A program made the translations under genes and the position numbers. This document shows positions 30,272 to 39,858 of a stretch of 64,000 nt of DNA, piece by piece. How positions within the stretch are numbered: position 1 is the stretch's first letter; the number at the start of each line of letters is the position of its first letter. Under the pieces are notes generated by a model. It worked only from the letters and a program-made list of their open reading frames with translations, had not been told where the DNA came from and did not search any database. This DNA comes from Sphingorhabdus sp. EL138 (GTDB lineage: Bacteria; Pseudomonadota; Alphaproteobacteria; Sphingomonadales; Sphingomonadaceae): the NCBI RefSeq assembly GCF_900258045.1, contig NZ_OGVD01000004.1:620001-684000 (forward strand), written 5' to 3'.

Positions 30272-30422
30272 AGCTCTAATCTAGTCAGTTCCGGTACAGA
30301 TGCAAGCACCGGTCATTTGCTTATCATCGCGGTTTCTCGCTTGGCAAATCACAAATCATGGTCTAAGCGCGCCGCAGATTCGACGCTTATGGCTGCTCAG
30401 GCCATGGTTTCCAACCAAGTGC

Positions 30423-30512
30423 GGAGAGGTGCCAGAGTGGTCGAATGGGGCGGTCTCGAAAACCGTTGTGCGAGCGATCGTACCCAGGGTTCGAATCCCT
30501 GTCTCTCCGCCA
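30423..30512 (+). tRNA. tRNA-Ser (anticodon CGA)
   Basis: 90 nt including an encoded CCA end. The 7-bp acceptor stem (GGAGAGG with the 3' partner before discriminator G) is intact; the anticodon loop CTCGAAA gives anticodon CGA, reading UCG. A long variable arm (class II) and a T arm with GGTTCGAATCC confirm serine identity. The region from here to 30705 holds no other gene that I can support. Confidence 0.95.
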
Positions 30513-30705
30513 AACTGGATCACTAAAAGCGCGAGAGCCTAGCATTCGACGTCGGTGTGTGGATTCTGCTAGTTGCCTCATATCCGGACAAAGTGGTCTG
30601 CTCTGTCGTCTAATATCCATTTTGACCAATAAAGACTGGGAAACGCAGTATTTTTTTGGCAGGATGATTTAAGGCCGGGTGGGTCTGGATTATTTGAGGG
30701 TTAAT

Positions 30706-32493
30706 ATGGCTGATCGGGATTCCCATTTGCAGGACGTGCTAAAGGCGCCTGACGGGCCGCATATTGGTGCGTTGTTTGATTTTGATGGCACAATTATCGC
30801 CGGCTACTCTGCCACAGCCATGTTATGGGAAAAGATCAAGCGCCGGGAGATGACCGCGGAAGAGCTGGTCGAAACTGCTAATGTAATGGCCCAATACAGC
30901 ATGGGGAGCATGGGCTTTTCAGGTTTGATGTCAGCTGCTTCGAAATTCATGAAAGGCGTAACCGAAGACAGCTATTTCGAATTTGGCGAAGAGCTCTATG
31001 AAAAACACATCGCGCGCAAAGTTTATCCGGAATCCCGTGAACTTATTGAAGCGCATATTGCGAAGGGCCATACCGTTGCTATCGTTTCTTCTGCCACCAT
31101 TTACCAGATTGAACCCACTGCGCGTGATCTGAATATCGAGCATGTCTTATGCTCGCAATATGAAGTCGAAAATGGAGAATTTACCGGGAATATAGTTCGC
31201 CCACTTTGTTTTGGTGAAGGCAAGGTCATCGCTGCGGAAAGGCTTGCGAAAGAGCACAAGCTGGATTTGAGCAAGAGTTATTTCTATTCAGATAGTGATG
31301 ATGATCTGGAGTTATTGGAGCGGGTCGGTAAACCACGGCCGTTGAATCCCAACGGCAAGCTTACTGAAATTTCCAAGGAACGTGGTTGGCCTCTGCAGAA
31401 ATTTGACAGCCGCGGGCAAGGCAAGCCGGTTGATTATCTCAGAACGATATATGCCACAGGTTCGCTAGTTACGTCTTTTGTTGCTGGACTGCCGATTTGG
31501 GCCTTAACCGGATCTCAGCGGGAGGCGACCAATTTTTCGACCGGATTATTTGGTGACATCGCCACGGCACTGACCGGCGTGGAACTGGATATCACTGGCG
31601 AAGAAAATCTCTGGGTCAATCGGCCGTGCATCTTTGTCTTTAACCACCAGAGCAAGGCCGATGTGATGATCATGGCAAAGCTGGTGCGTAAAGATGTTGG
31701 CGGCATTGCCAAGAAAGAGGTGAAGGATACGCCAATTATCGGCAAGGTCATGGAAATGGCCGGAACCGTGTTTGTGGACCGGGCCGATGGTCGCAATGCG
31801 ATCAAAGCGATGGAGCCATTGATCGATGCGATCAAAATTGACGGTAAATCAATTTGTATTGCTCCCGAGGGGACCCGGACATTATCGCCGAAAGTGGGGC
31901 CATTCAAGAAAGGTGCTTTCCACTTGGCGATGCAGGCGGGTGTTCCGATGGTACCGATTGTTATCCACAATGCCGGCGATGTGGCTCCCAAAAATGAATT
32001 TGTAATGCGGCCGGCCACGGTGAAGGTCGATATCTTACCGCCTGTCGACACCAGTAAGTGGAAAAAATCAACGCTTGATGCTCATGTTGCCGAGGTGCGA
32101 GGCATGTTCCTGGAAGCCTTGGGGCAAGATGATGATGAGTCTGTGCACGCGCCCGTCAAAACGAGGGCCGCACCCGTCAAGACAGCGTCGAAGCGAACAT
32201 CCACTGCAAAGACGGTTGGTCGCGGCAAGTCAAAAGCAAAGGCTGTTCCCAAGAAAGCGGCTTCGGCTGCGAAGAAGGTTGGATCGACCCGAAAGCCGAC
32301 GGTCGGAAAAGCAGCGACTGCCGCAAAAGCAGCTCCTCGACCTGCTGCTAGAAAAACAGCACCGAAATCTGCAACGCGCAAGCCTGTGGTCAAAAAGCCA
32401 TCTGTTAAAAAAGCAACGGCCGGCGGCACATCAGCGAGAAAACCTACACCCAAAAAGACACCCGCCAAAAAGCCGACAAAAACGAAAAAATAG
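30706..32493 (+). CDS. HAD-IB phosphatase fused to 1-acylglycerol-3-phosphate acyltransferase, with a Lys/Ala/Pro-rich tail
   Basis: 595 aa from ATG 30706, which has GAGGG 6 nt upstream (a GTG at 30679 is less likely). Residues about 20-245: HAD phosphatase of the SerB-like IB class, nucleophile D25 and acid D27 in LFDFDGTI, and the late SDSDDD acidic motif. Residues about 290-480: PlsC acyltransferase with NHQSKAD (H314, D319) and PEGTRT (E388). Residues about 482-595 form an extremely basic low-complexity tail of Lys-Ala-Pro-Thr repeats like histone H1. HAD-PlsC fusions are known, for example in mycobacteria; the tail is unusual. Likely step: lysophosphatidate to phosphatidate, perhaps also dephosphorylation. 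Confidence 0.9.
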   Translation: MADRDSHLQDVLKAPDGPHIGALFDFDGTIIAGYSATAMLWEKIKRREMTAEELVETANVMAQYSMGSMGFSGLMSAASKFMKGVTEDSYFEFGEELYEKHIARKVYPESRELIEAHIAKGHTVAIVSSATIYQIEPTARDLNIEHVLCSQYEVENGEFTGNIVRPLCFGEGKVIAAERLAKEHKLDLSKSYFYSDSDDDLELLERVGKPRPLNPNGKLTEISKERGWPLQKFDSRGQGKPVDYLRTIYATGSLVTSFVAGLPIWALTGSQREATNFSTGLFGDIATALTGVELDITGEENLWVNRPCIFVFNHQSKADVMIMAKLVRKDVGGIAKKEVKDTPIIGKVMEMAGTVFVDRADGRNAIKAMEPLIDAIKIDGKSICIAPEGTRTLSPKVGPFKKGAFHLAMQAGVPMVPIVIHNAGDVAPKNEFVMRPATVKVDILPPVDTSKWKKSTLDAHVAEVRGMFLEALGQDDDESVHAPVKTRAAPVKTASKRTSTAKTVGRGKSKAKAVPKKAASAAKKVGSTRKPTVGKAATAAKAAPRPAARKTAPKSATRKPVVKKPSVKKATAGGTSARKPTPKKTPAKKPTKTKK

Positions 32494-32502
32494 GGAGCCG
32501 GA

Positions 32503-34848
32503 ATGGATGAATCGAAGGCAATAGCAAAGGCGGTACCTCTACTCACACAGGGGCCCAAACTATTTGTCATTGATGCCCGTAACCGGGTGGAGCGACGTCA
32601 TCTGCTGGATTGGCTTCATACGTCGCTGGCTGAAGGCGGTCCGGACCGGGAGATAAACTGGGTCAGCCTTCCAATATCCGATGAGCGCGCCCGATTGCGG
32701 TTGAAGGAGTTGGACCGAAAACTGGATGCTGATCCTGATACAATGGTGATACCTGTCCGTATTGCCTGGCGCATACCGAATTTCGAGAAGAGCCGGGCTC
32801 TCAAAAAACGGCATGCTCTTTTTGGCGATCCCCGGACGCCCGGCAGCTTTCGGGCTCGCATGATACTGGTCCGCAACAAGCGCCGCGCCCATTGCTTGAC
32901 TGGGCAACCGGCCACTATCGGCGAATTACGAGAGCGATTTGAACATCAAAATGCGCTGCATGCCGAGGGCGACGATGAGAATGAGTTTGCCGGATTTGTG
33001 GCGCGTCAGGCTGGTTTGGTTCTCGACATAGAAGAACGCGGCCTTCGTGGGCGACGGTATAAAGTACCCCGTTTTGTGGCTGATGGATTGCGCACCAGCT
33101 CAAAATTTCGTGCGGCTATGACAGAGCTCGCCACCGATCTGGATAAGCCGGAATCGGCTCTTTACGAAGAAGCCGGTAAGTATATGAAGGAGCTCATAGC
33201 CCGGCCCAGCGCCTTTTTCATCGATATGAAGGCCCGGCTGGATCGCTTCATGCTGTCGCAGGGCTATGAAGATGAAATCGTGTTTGACAAAAATGAGCTT
33301 GCGCGCCTGCGCAAGACGATGCGCGACCATCCCACCTTGCTGCTCTTCACACACAAAACCTATATTGATGGCGTGACGCCCACTGATCTGGCGTACCAAA
33401 ATGACTTGCCGATGGTGCATGTTTTTGGCGGGATTAATCTTGATTTCTTTGGGCTTGGGTTTGTCTTGCGACGCGCCGGCACGATTTTTATTCGCCGCAG
33501 CTTTGAAAATAACCCGGTCTACAAGCTCGTCCTCCGCCACTATGTCAGCTATTTATTGGAAAAGCGCTTCCCGATGACCTGGGCTTTTGAAGGTACGCGC
33601 TCGCGGCTCGGAAAGCTGATGCCGCCACGCTACGGCTTGCTCAAATATGTCATGGACAGCGCCAATCTGAATGACATTGAAAATGTCCATATCATCCCGG
33701 TCGTGACCAGTTTCGACTTGATTCGTGATGTCGAGGAATATGCGACCGAGCAAACAGGGCGGGTCAAAAAGGCAGAGTCGCTGAGCTGGTTTGTGGGTTA
33801 TCTACGTAGCCTGCGAGAACCTATGGGCAAGGTCTATGTGGATTTTGGCAAGCCGGTTGTTGTTGGCAATGCCCCGGAGCCTGATGATCGTATTGGGTTA
33901 TCCAAAATTGCCTTTGAAGTGGCAGTGGAGGCCAACCGGGCCACGCCGCTAACGCTGACTTCACTCATGTGCCTCAGTCTGCTGGGTACTGCCCCCCGCG
34001 CTATGACGGCCGATGAATTGCGCGCCGTGATTAACTTCTTCGTGGAATGGGCACAGGAACGCAATATCCGGTTCAGCGATGATCTGACCAGGCAAAATCT
34101 GGAAGGCATTCAAAGGGTTGTCGATACCTTGGTCAATAGTGGCCTGTTTGTGCGTTACGATCAGGGTTCGAGTACCGTCTACGCTATCCAGCCCGAAAAA
34201 CATCCACTGGCAAGCTATTATCGCAATTCAATCGTCCATCATTTCCTGGACAAGGCAATTATCGAAATGTCTTTGCTTAAGGCTAGGGAAGATAAGGATA
34301 AAGTTGCTGCGGACGTTTTTTGGGATGAAACAGACAGGTTACGAGACCTGTTTAAGTTTGAGTTTTTCTATCCACCGAAGGACGAATATCGCGAAAACCT
34401 CAAAGCAGAATTGACCCGTGCTTGCCCGGATTGGAAGATGAAGCTCGATCAGGGCGGCGTTATGCTCAAGAGTCTGACGAACCGGTTTCAACCGCTTATT
34501 GGTCACGCAGTGTTCTTGCCATTCGTGGAATCTTACACAGTAGTGCTAGATATATTGTCCCGGTTGGAGCCAGGGCAGGTCATTGACAAGAAGCATTGTG
34601 TCGAAGAGGCTCTGAAAGAGGGGCGGCAGGCATATTTGCTGCGGCGCATCACCAGCGAAGCGTCCATTGGCAAGATTCTGTTTGAAAATGGTTTTAAGAT
34701 GGCTGCCAGTCAGGATTTAACCGGCGAAACAACCGAAGAAACCATAGCGAAACGAAAGGCTTTGCTCCGCAAATTCCGAGCATTGTCGCGCCGAATGGAA
34801 AAATCGAGGCTTGAGGTGCTTAGCCTGGCTGACAAGATTTTTGACTAA
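32503..34848 (+). CDS. plsB: Glycerol-3-phosphate 1-O-acyltransferase
   Basis: 781 aa, the size of PlsB. It starts phospholipid and triacylglycerol synthesis by acylating sn-glycerol-3-phosphate. The acyltransferase motifs are present: HKTYID (H284, D289) in place of the usual HRSYMD, FVLRRAGTIFIRRSF, FEGTRSR (E363) and a downstream IIPVV segment. The C-terminal 300 residues are helical and soluble-looking as in E. coli PlsB. It follows the HAD-PlsC gene by 9 nt, so both acylation steps are probably co-expressed. Confidence 0.93.
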   Translation: MDESKAIAKAVPLLTQGPKLFVIDARNRVERRHLLDWLHTSLAEGGPDREINWVSLPISDERARLRLKELDRKLDADPDTMVIPVRIAWRIPNFEKSRALKKRHALFGDPRTPGSFRARMILVRNKRRAHCLTGQPATIGELRERFEHQNALHAEGDDENEFAGFVARQAGLVLDIEERGLRGRRYKVPRFVADGLRTSSKFRAAMTELATDLDKPESALYEEAGKYMKELIARPSAFFIDMKARLDRFMLSQGYEDEIVFDKNELARLRKTMRDHPTLLLFTHKTYIDGVTPTDLAYQNDLPMVHVFGGINLDFFGLGFVLRRAGTIFIRRSFENNPVYKLVLRHYVSYLLEKRFPMTWAFEGTRSRLGKLMPPRYGLLKYVMDSANLNDIENVHIIPVVTSFDLIRDVEEYATEQTGRVKKAESLSWFVGYLRSLREPMGKVYVDFGKPVVVGNAPEPDDRIGLSKIAFEVAVEANRATPLTLTSLMCLSLLGTAPRAMTADELRAVINFFVEWAQERNIRFSDDLTRQNLEGIQRVVDTLVNSGLFVRYDQGSSTVYAIQPEKHPLASYYRNSIVHHFLDKAIIEMSLLKAREDKDKVAADVFWDETDRLRDLFKFEFFYPPKDEYRENLKAELTRACPDWKMKLDQGGVMLKSLTNRFQPLIGHAVFLPFVESYTVVLDILSRLEPGQVIDKKHCVEEALKEGRQAYLLRRITSEASIGKILFENGFKMAASQDLTGETTEETIAKRKALLRKFRALSRRMEKSRLEVLSLADKIFD

Positions 34849-34874
34849 GATATTTAGGTTTAGAGGAACGATAT

Positions 34875-36413
34875 ATGTTGCATCAGCTTAGTGCCCAAGA
34901 CGCCCAGTTCCTTTATATCCAGACACCGGAAAATTTGACTCATGTTATGGCGGTCTACGTCTATGATCCATCGACTGTGCCTACCAAAAAGGTGCGATTT
35001 AAGGACATTATCGATCATGTCCGCAGTCGGCTTCATATATCCCCGGTATTCAAACGTAAGCTTTACCGGCTGCCTTTTGATATTGATCATCCCTATTGGG
35101 TAGAAGACCAGCATTTCGATATCGAAGCGCATATTTCCCATGGTCGATTGCCGGAGCCAGGCGATTGGCGGCAGTTTTGCATTCATGTGGCTCGCCATTT
35201 TAGCAAGCCGATGGATATGAACCGACCCCTGTGGGATATGTATGTCGTGGAAGGGCTCGATCGGGTCAAAGGCTATGGCAAGGGTAGCTATGCAATTTTG
35301 ACACGGGTGCACCATGCCGCGATTGACGGTGCCTCGGCTGCTTATTTTTTTACGGCGCTCAGCGACATGGATACAAAGGGGACACCGGCGATAGAAGTAC
35401 CGGCTTCGGATTGGGACTATGGTGATGTGCCGTCTTCGTCGGATGTCATGAACCGTGCCCTTTCCAGCAATCTGTCGTCACCCGTTAAGCTGGCCAACGC
35501 TGTATTAAAGCTAACTCCTACCCTTTGGGATGCAGCGCAGAAAAATATGTCCAGTGATGGGGGGGTGGGTGGACTCACTGTTCCCGAGACCCGGTTCAAC
35601 GGTGCAGTTTCACCGCACAAAATGTTCGATGCTGTCAGTTTCGATTTGAACGAGCTAAAGGCGATGCGGACCAAAGTGGAGGGTGCGACAATTAACGATG
35701 TCGTACTGACCATTTGTAGCGGCGCACTGCGTAAATATCTGATGAAACATAAGGAACTGCCAAAAGAAACGCTGGTGGGTGTAGCCCCGGTCAATGCACG
35801 AAAGCGGGATGGTCAGGAAAATACACCCGGTAACAAGATTACCGCGATGACAGTCAATCTGTGGACCAATATTGCCAATCCGCTGGAACGACTGGAAGCA
35901 GTGCGCAATACGACAAGGGAAACAAAAGCCGCCAAATCTGGTTTGAGTGCACGGATCATGACGGACCTTACCCAGCATATTCCCGGTGCGACTATGGCTG
36001 GCGTCGCCAAAATCCTAACCAGTGAGCGTTTCGCTCCCAAGATGAGCAACGTCTTCATTTCCAATGTGCCTGGACCGCAAATGCCGATGTATATGAACGG
36101 TGCGAAACTTACGCATCAATATGGCATGGCGCCGCTTGGTAATGGAATGGGCTTGTTTATCGCGACACCCAGCTACAATGGAACGATGTCCTTTGCGGTT
36201 ACAACCGACAGAAAAATCATGCCTGACATTGAATTTTTTCGCGAATGCGTTGAGGCCGCCTTTGTCCAACTGAGGGATGCAAAGCCAGCGGCGGGCAGAC
36301 GGAAGGCAAGGACCACGCCTGCCAAAAAGGCACCGCAACCCAAAGATGCTTCGGTCATGTATCGCCGGGTATCCAAGACGCCGAGACGAGCACCAAAGAA
36401 TAAGGTCAAATAA
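34875..36413 (+). CDS. Wax ester synthase / diacylglycerol acyltransferase (WS/DGAT)
   Basis: 512 aa. Bifunctional enzymes of this family esterify acyl-CoA with fatty alcohols or diacylglycerol to build storage lipids. The catalytic motif HHAAIDG (H146-H147, D151) is intact, with the N-terminal LHQLSAQDAQFLY opening and the late FISNVPGP motif. A short basic tail (last 45 residues, rich in Lys/Arg/Pro) recalls the tail two genes upstream. AGAGGA ribosome-binding site. 26 nt after plsB. Confidence 0.94.
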   Translation: MLHQLSAQDAQFLYIQTPENLTHVMAVYVYDPSTVPTKKVRFKDIIDHVRSRLHISPVFKRKLYRLPFDIDHPYWVEDQHFDIEAHISHGRLPEPGDWRQFCIHVARHFSKPMDMNRPLWDMYVVEGLDRVKGYGKGSYAILTRVHHAAIDGASAAYFFTALSDMDTKGTPAIEVPASDWDYGDVPSSSDVMNRALSSNLSSPVKLANAVLKLTPTLWDAAQKNMSSDGGVGGLTVPETRFNGAVSPHKMFDAVSFDLNELKAMRTKVEGATINDVVLTICSGALRKYLMKHKELPKETLVGVAPVNARKRDGQENTPGNKITAMTVNLWTNIANPLERLEAVRNTTRETKAAKSGLSARIMTDLTQHIPGATMAGVAKILTSERFAPKMSNVFISNVPGPQMPMYMNGAKLTHQYGMAPLGNGMGLFIATPSYNGTMSFAVTTDRKIMPDIEFFRECVEAAFVQLRDAKPAAGRRKARTTPAKKAPQPKDASVMYRRVSKTPRRAPKNKVK

Positions 36414-36436
36414 GTAGTGGATAACTACCTAATTTT

Positions 36437-36455
36437 CCCGTTAACGGGTGTTTTT
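36437..36455 (+). terminator. Weak terminator-like stem before the patatin gene
   Basis: A CCCG-TTAA-CGGG tetraloop hairpin (36437-36448) followed by TGTTTTT. The four-base-pair stem is short, so termination would be weak; the island could still be read through into the patatin gene. Confidence 0.35.
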
Positions 36456-36499
36456 CCTCAGCAATGCGTGTATTCGGTCTGACAGTAAGCGAGTAAATT

Positions 36500-37978
36500 A
36501 TGATTTTGAATACAACTTTGAAGATGGAAAAGGCGATGGCCCAAGCGGAAAATTATTCCGACTGGTCTGATGCCGCAGCCGCCCACGATCGCTCCACTGG
36601 CGTCGACAAGTGGAAGGCCTCTGACGATAGCAAGCATTTTGATAATGCCTCTATTCGCAGACGTTTGAAACGCCTGTCAAAGCTTTGGAAAGCCCAGGAT
36701 AATGCGGGCCTGCTTTATGCACTGAATGAAGGTATCCACGGCAATATGGATGGTATGGGCAATGACCGCCTGCACCAAAAAGCCAAATTTGGCACCAAGC
36801 AACTGATTCAGGATTATGTGGATGCCATTGTCAATTCGCTGGAATATCTGGCGAGTGATAAGGTTGATGATATTCCCTTTGAAGAGAAACTCGATTTCTT
36901 TCGTCGGGCGCAACATTGCTACGGTCGCTCTGCCTTTTTAATGAGCGGCTCAGGCGCCTTTCTGTATTTCCATATGGGCGTGGTGAAAGCTTTGTGGTCG
37001 GAAGGGCTATTGCCGCACATCATGTCGGGTTCCAGTGGCGGTTCTATCGTTGGCGCTTTGATCAGCACGCATGTGGATCATGAGATTCCCCCATTTTTTG
37101 AACCCGAAAACCTAGTCACTGAAGGCAGTGATGAAATAGCCTCGCAGACCGGGTTGAGCATATTCGGTGGCACAAGGCGCCTGAAAATAGATGAGATCCG
37201 AGAGCGTATCAGCAATATGATCCCGGATCTGACGTTTCAGGAGGCTTATGAACTGACCGGGCGGCATTTGAATGTTTCGATCGCTCCAGCGGAGAAGCAC
37301 CAAACATCACGCCTTTTGAACGCTATTGCGTCACCCAATGTCTATATACGGGAAGCAGTTATGGCTTCTTGCGCCGTACCGGGCGTTTATCCTCCTGTGA
37401 CATTGGCAGCCAAGGATCACAAAGGAGAACGTAAACCTTATCTGCCCAATCGCAAATGGGTTGACGGTTCTGTAACCCATGACTTGCCGGCAAAACGGTT
37501 GGGGCGGCTTTATGGGGTTAATCACCATATTGTCAGTCAAGCAAATCCGCTAATCACGCCCTTTGCGACTGATGTGAAGCAGCAGAGGACTCCGATTTCC
37601 GCGATCCGGAACGCAACGACTTCGACGATGAAGGCTTGGCTCAACGCCAATGTCGAAATTATGCAGAAGCCGCTATCCTATTTTCCGCGACTGAACAGCA
37701 TGGCCAATATGACACTATCCGTCATTAATCAGGACTATACAGGCGATATCAACATCATCCGTCCGACGATGTTCTGGAGCCCGGCAAAAATACTAAGCGA
37801 TTTGTCGGTGGAAGAAATTAGTGAGCTGATACAACTTGGCGAGCGGACGACTTGGCCGAAAATTGAAATGGTGCGAACCCAGACCAAAATCAGCCAGACA
37901 TTGGACCGCATATTGTTTGAATATGAAAATGAACTGGCCCATGATCACGAACTTGTGATGAAAAGGAAAATCGCTTGA
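36500..37978 (+). CDS. Patatin-like phospholipase / triacylglycerol lipase with DUF3336
   Basis: 492 aa. The N-terminal about 150 residues match the DUF3336 domain found in TAG lipases of the yeast Tgl3/4/5 type and bacterial relatives (KASDDSKHFDNASIRRRLKRL is in this part). The patatin core follows: glycine-rich oxyanion loop MSGSGAFLYFHMGV, nucleophile S179 in GSSGGS, and D322 in WVDGSVTHDLP completing the Ser-Asp dyad. Probably hydrolyses storage triacylglycerols or phospholipids. Several ATGs lie within the first 13 codons; the first is reported. Confidence 0.92.
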   Translation: MILNTTLKMEKAMAQAENYSDWSDAAAAHDRSTGVDKWKASDDSKHFDNASIRRRLKRLSKLWKAQDNAGLLYALNEGIHGNMDGMGNDRLHQKAKFGTKQLIQDYVDAIVNSLEYLASDKVDDIPFEEKLDFFRRAQHCYGRSAFLMSGSGAFLYFHMGVVKALWSEGLLPHIMSGSSGGSIVGALISTHVDHEIPPFFEPENLVTEGSDEIASQTGLSIFGGTRRLKIDEIRERISNMIPDLTFQEAYELTGRHLNVSIAPAEKHQTSRLLNAIASPNVYIREAVMASCAVPGVYPPVTLAAKDHKGERKPYLPNRKWVDGSVTHDLPAKRLGRLYGVNHHIVSQANPLITPFATDVKQQRTPISAIRNATTSTMKAWLNANVEIMQKPLSYFPRLNSMANMTLSVINQDYTGDINIIRPTMFWSPAKILSDLSVEEISELIQLGERTTWPKIEMVRTQTKISQTLDRILFEYENELAHDHELVMKRKIA

Positions 37979-38829
37979 GGCATGAAGAGGCGAGTTTGAC
38001 CCTGGTCGCGCCATCGGCGGCCGCGGGTGCATCGCTTTATTGCCAAAGCTGGACGCCGGAAACTGCTACGAAAGCGGTCATTATATTGGTTCATGGCTAT
38101 GATGAACATAGCGGGCGATACGGATATTTCGCGGATCATTGCACTAAACACGGATTTGCCGTTCAAACCCTTGATCATTGGGGACATGGAAGGTCAGACG
38201 GAGCAAATGGTTTCGTCCCTGACTTTTCAGTTTATCATGATGGTTTGGATAGCCTGATCAAACAATTGCCTGCGGAACAAAAAGGCCTTCCACTGATATT
38301 GGTTGGACATAGTTTGGGCGGTTTAATTGGTGCGACCTACCTGCTCAAAAATCCGTCTCGTTTCACGGCAGCGGTGTTGTCTGGTCCAGCGATTAAAGCG
38401 ACGGAAGAGCCTTCTGCAGTCATGAAAGGGCTCAGCAAACTTCTCTCGAAATTGGCGCCCACAATGGGCGTTTTGGCATTGGATGCGAATGGAGTCAGCC
38501 GCGATCCGAAGGTTGTCGCGGATTATTTGGCCGATCCGTTGGTCTCCGGTACCAAGATCAGTGCCCGGCTGGCAGCTGAAATGATGGCTAATATGGAATT
38601 GGTGCAAAGCCACGCTGCCAAAATAACATTACCGATCTTGCTGTTGCACGGTGGAAAAGACAGCCTGACAGCACCCGAAGGGTCGATGTTTCTCAATGAG
38701 AATATTGGCTCCGGCGAAAAAATGTTGAAAATCTATCCGGAACTTTTTCACGAGATTTTTAATGAACCGGAAAAAGATGCGGTGCTGACGGATATGACTG
38801 ACTGGATGGATCGCATATTGACAAAATAG
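37975..38829 (+). CDS. Alpha/beta hydrolase, monoacylglycerol lipase-like
   Basis: 284 aa from a TTG at 37975, whose TTGA overlaps the patatin stop; an AAGGA box lies 6-8 nt upstream inside the patatin gene. No ATG is available before the conserved core. A second TTG at 37996 is an alternative. The alpha/beta hydrolase features are HGYDEHSGRYGYFAD (serine aminopeptidase S33/MGL type), DHWGHGRSDG, nucleophile S113 in GHSLGG, LHGGKDSLTAPEG and the catalytic histidine in LFHEIFNEPE. Likely completes acylglycerol breakdown started by the patatin. Confidence 0.9.
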   Translation: MRHEEASLTLVAPSAAAGASLYCQSWTPETATKAVIILVHGYDEHSGRYGYFADHCTKHGFAVQTLDHWGHGRSDGANGFVPDFSVYHDGLDSLIKQLPAEQKGLPLILVGHSLGGLIGATYLLKNPSRFTAAVLSGPAIKATEEPSAVMKGLSKLLSKLAPTMGVLALDANGVSRDPKVVADYLADPLVSGTKISARLAAEMMANMELVQSHAAKITLPILLLHGGKDSLTAPEGSMFLNENIGSGEKMLKIYPELFHEIFNEPEKDAVLTDMTDWMDRILTK

Positions 38830-38860
38830 CGACCAGAAGTGCGAACGGGGGAATTTCGCA

Positions 38861-39790
38861 ATGATGATCATTCTATATATTTTATGCACCATAATAATGG
38901 CGGTGTTGATCGCCTATTTCGTGTTTCCGAAGGCGCTTTATGATCTCATGACCGCTTCGCTGCGCCTCCGGGGAGGAATGCGCCAAAAATTCATCAAAGT
39001 CGGTGACAATGTCTGGCCGTATCTGGAAGGTGGACGAGGGGAGGGTGTGCCACTCGTTTTGTTGCATGGTTTTGGTGGTGACAAGGATAACTGGTCAATT
39101 TACGCACCGCATATCACCAAGGATCATCGTTTGATTGCACCGGACCTGCCAGGCTTTGGTGAGAACAACCGATCTCTGGATCGTGACTATGATATCGTCT
39201 CACAGGTCCATCGATTGAGTGCGTTCCTGGACGCTATCAATGTCCCCAAATGTCATATCGGCGGCAATAGCATGGGCGGATTTATCGCTTTGCAATTTGC
39301 AATGGAATATCCGGACAAAGTTGCATCATTGACCTTGTTTAACAATGCTGGCGTCATGGGCGACGTGAAGAGCGAATTGGCAATTGCGGCAGAAAAAGGT
39401 GAAAATTCCCTGGCGCTGAGCGACGTCTCCGATGTTGATCGGCTAATGGCTTTTGTTTCTTATAAACCAGTGCCGATGCCAAAGAACTTCAAGAAAATAT
39501 TCTTTGCAGAGGCCGAAGCCCATAGAGAAGTTCTCGACAAAGTATTCTGGCAAATTGCCGGTGCCGGTATCAATCATCCTCTCAATGATCGCCTCGGCGA
39601 GGTAGTGGCGCCAAGCCTGATCATCTGGGGGCGCCATGATCGGTTGATTGATGTTAGCTGTGTTGCGGTGCTGGATGCAGGTATCAAGGATAGTGAAGCG
39701 GTTATTTTCGAAGAGACCGGGCATATTCCGATGATCGAGAGACCCAAAGAGACTGCTACTGTGCACCGGGCATTTCTTGCAAAACACTAA
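38861..39790 (+). CDS. Membrane-anchored alpha/beta hydrolase (lipase/esterase)
   Basis: 309 aa. An N-terminal hydrophobic anchor (residues 2-24) precedes an alpha/beta hydrolase core: HGFGGDKDNWS, DLPGFGENNRS, nucleophile S137 in GNSMGGFIAL, the aspartate in WGRHDRLID, and the histidine in ETGHIPMIERP. The HGFGGDKDNW pattern is shared with Moraxella/Pseudomonas lipases. Probably acts at the inner-membrane face on acyl esters. 31 nt after the previous hydrolase. Confidence 0.88.
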   Translation: MMIILYILCTIIMAVLIAYFVFPKALYDLMTASLRLRGGMRQKFIKVGDNVWPYLEGGRGEGVPLVLLHGFGGDKDNWSIYAPHITKDHRLIAPDLPGFGENNRSLDRDYDIVSQVHRLSAFLDAINVPKCHIGGNSMGGFIALQFAMEYPDKVASLTLFNNAGVMGDVKSELAIAAEKGENSLALSDVSDVDRLMAFVSYKPVPMPKNFKKIFFAEAEAHREVLDKVFWQIAGAGINHPLNDRLGEVVAPSLIIWGRHDRLIDVSCVAVLDAGIKDSEAVIFEETGHIPMIERPKETATVHRAFLAKH

Positions 39791-39858
39791 ATTTCCAGCC
39801 AGTTTAGCGACATAGAACTCCTCAAGAGGGGAGTCGCAGTAAAATTTGGGGAAAAGCT

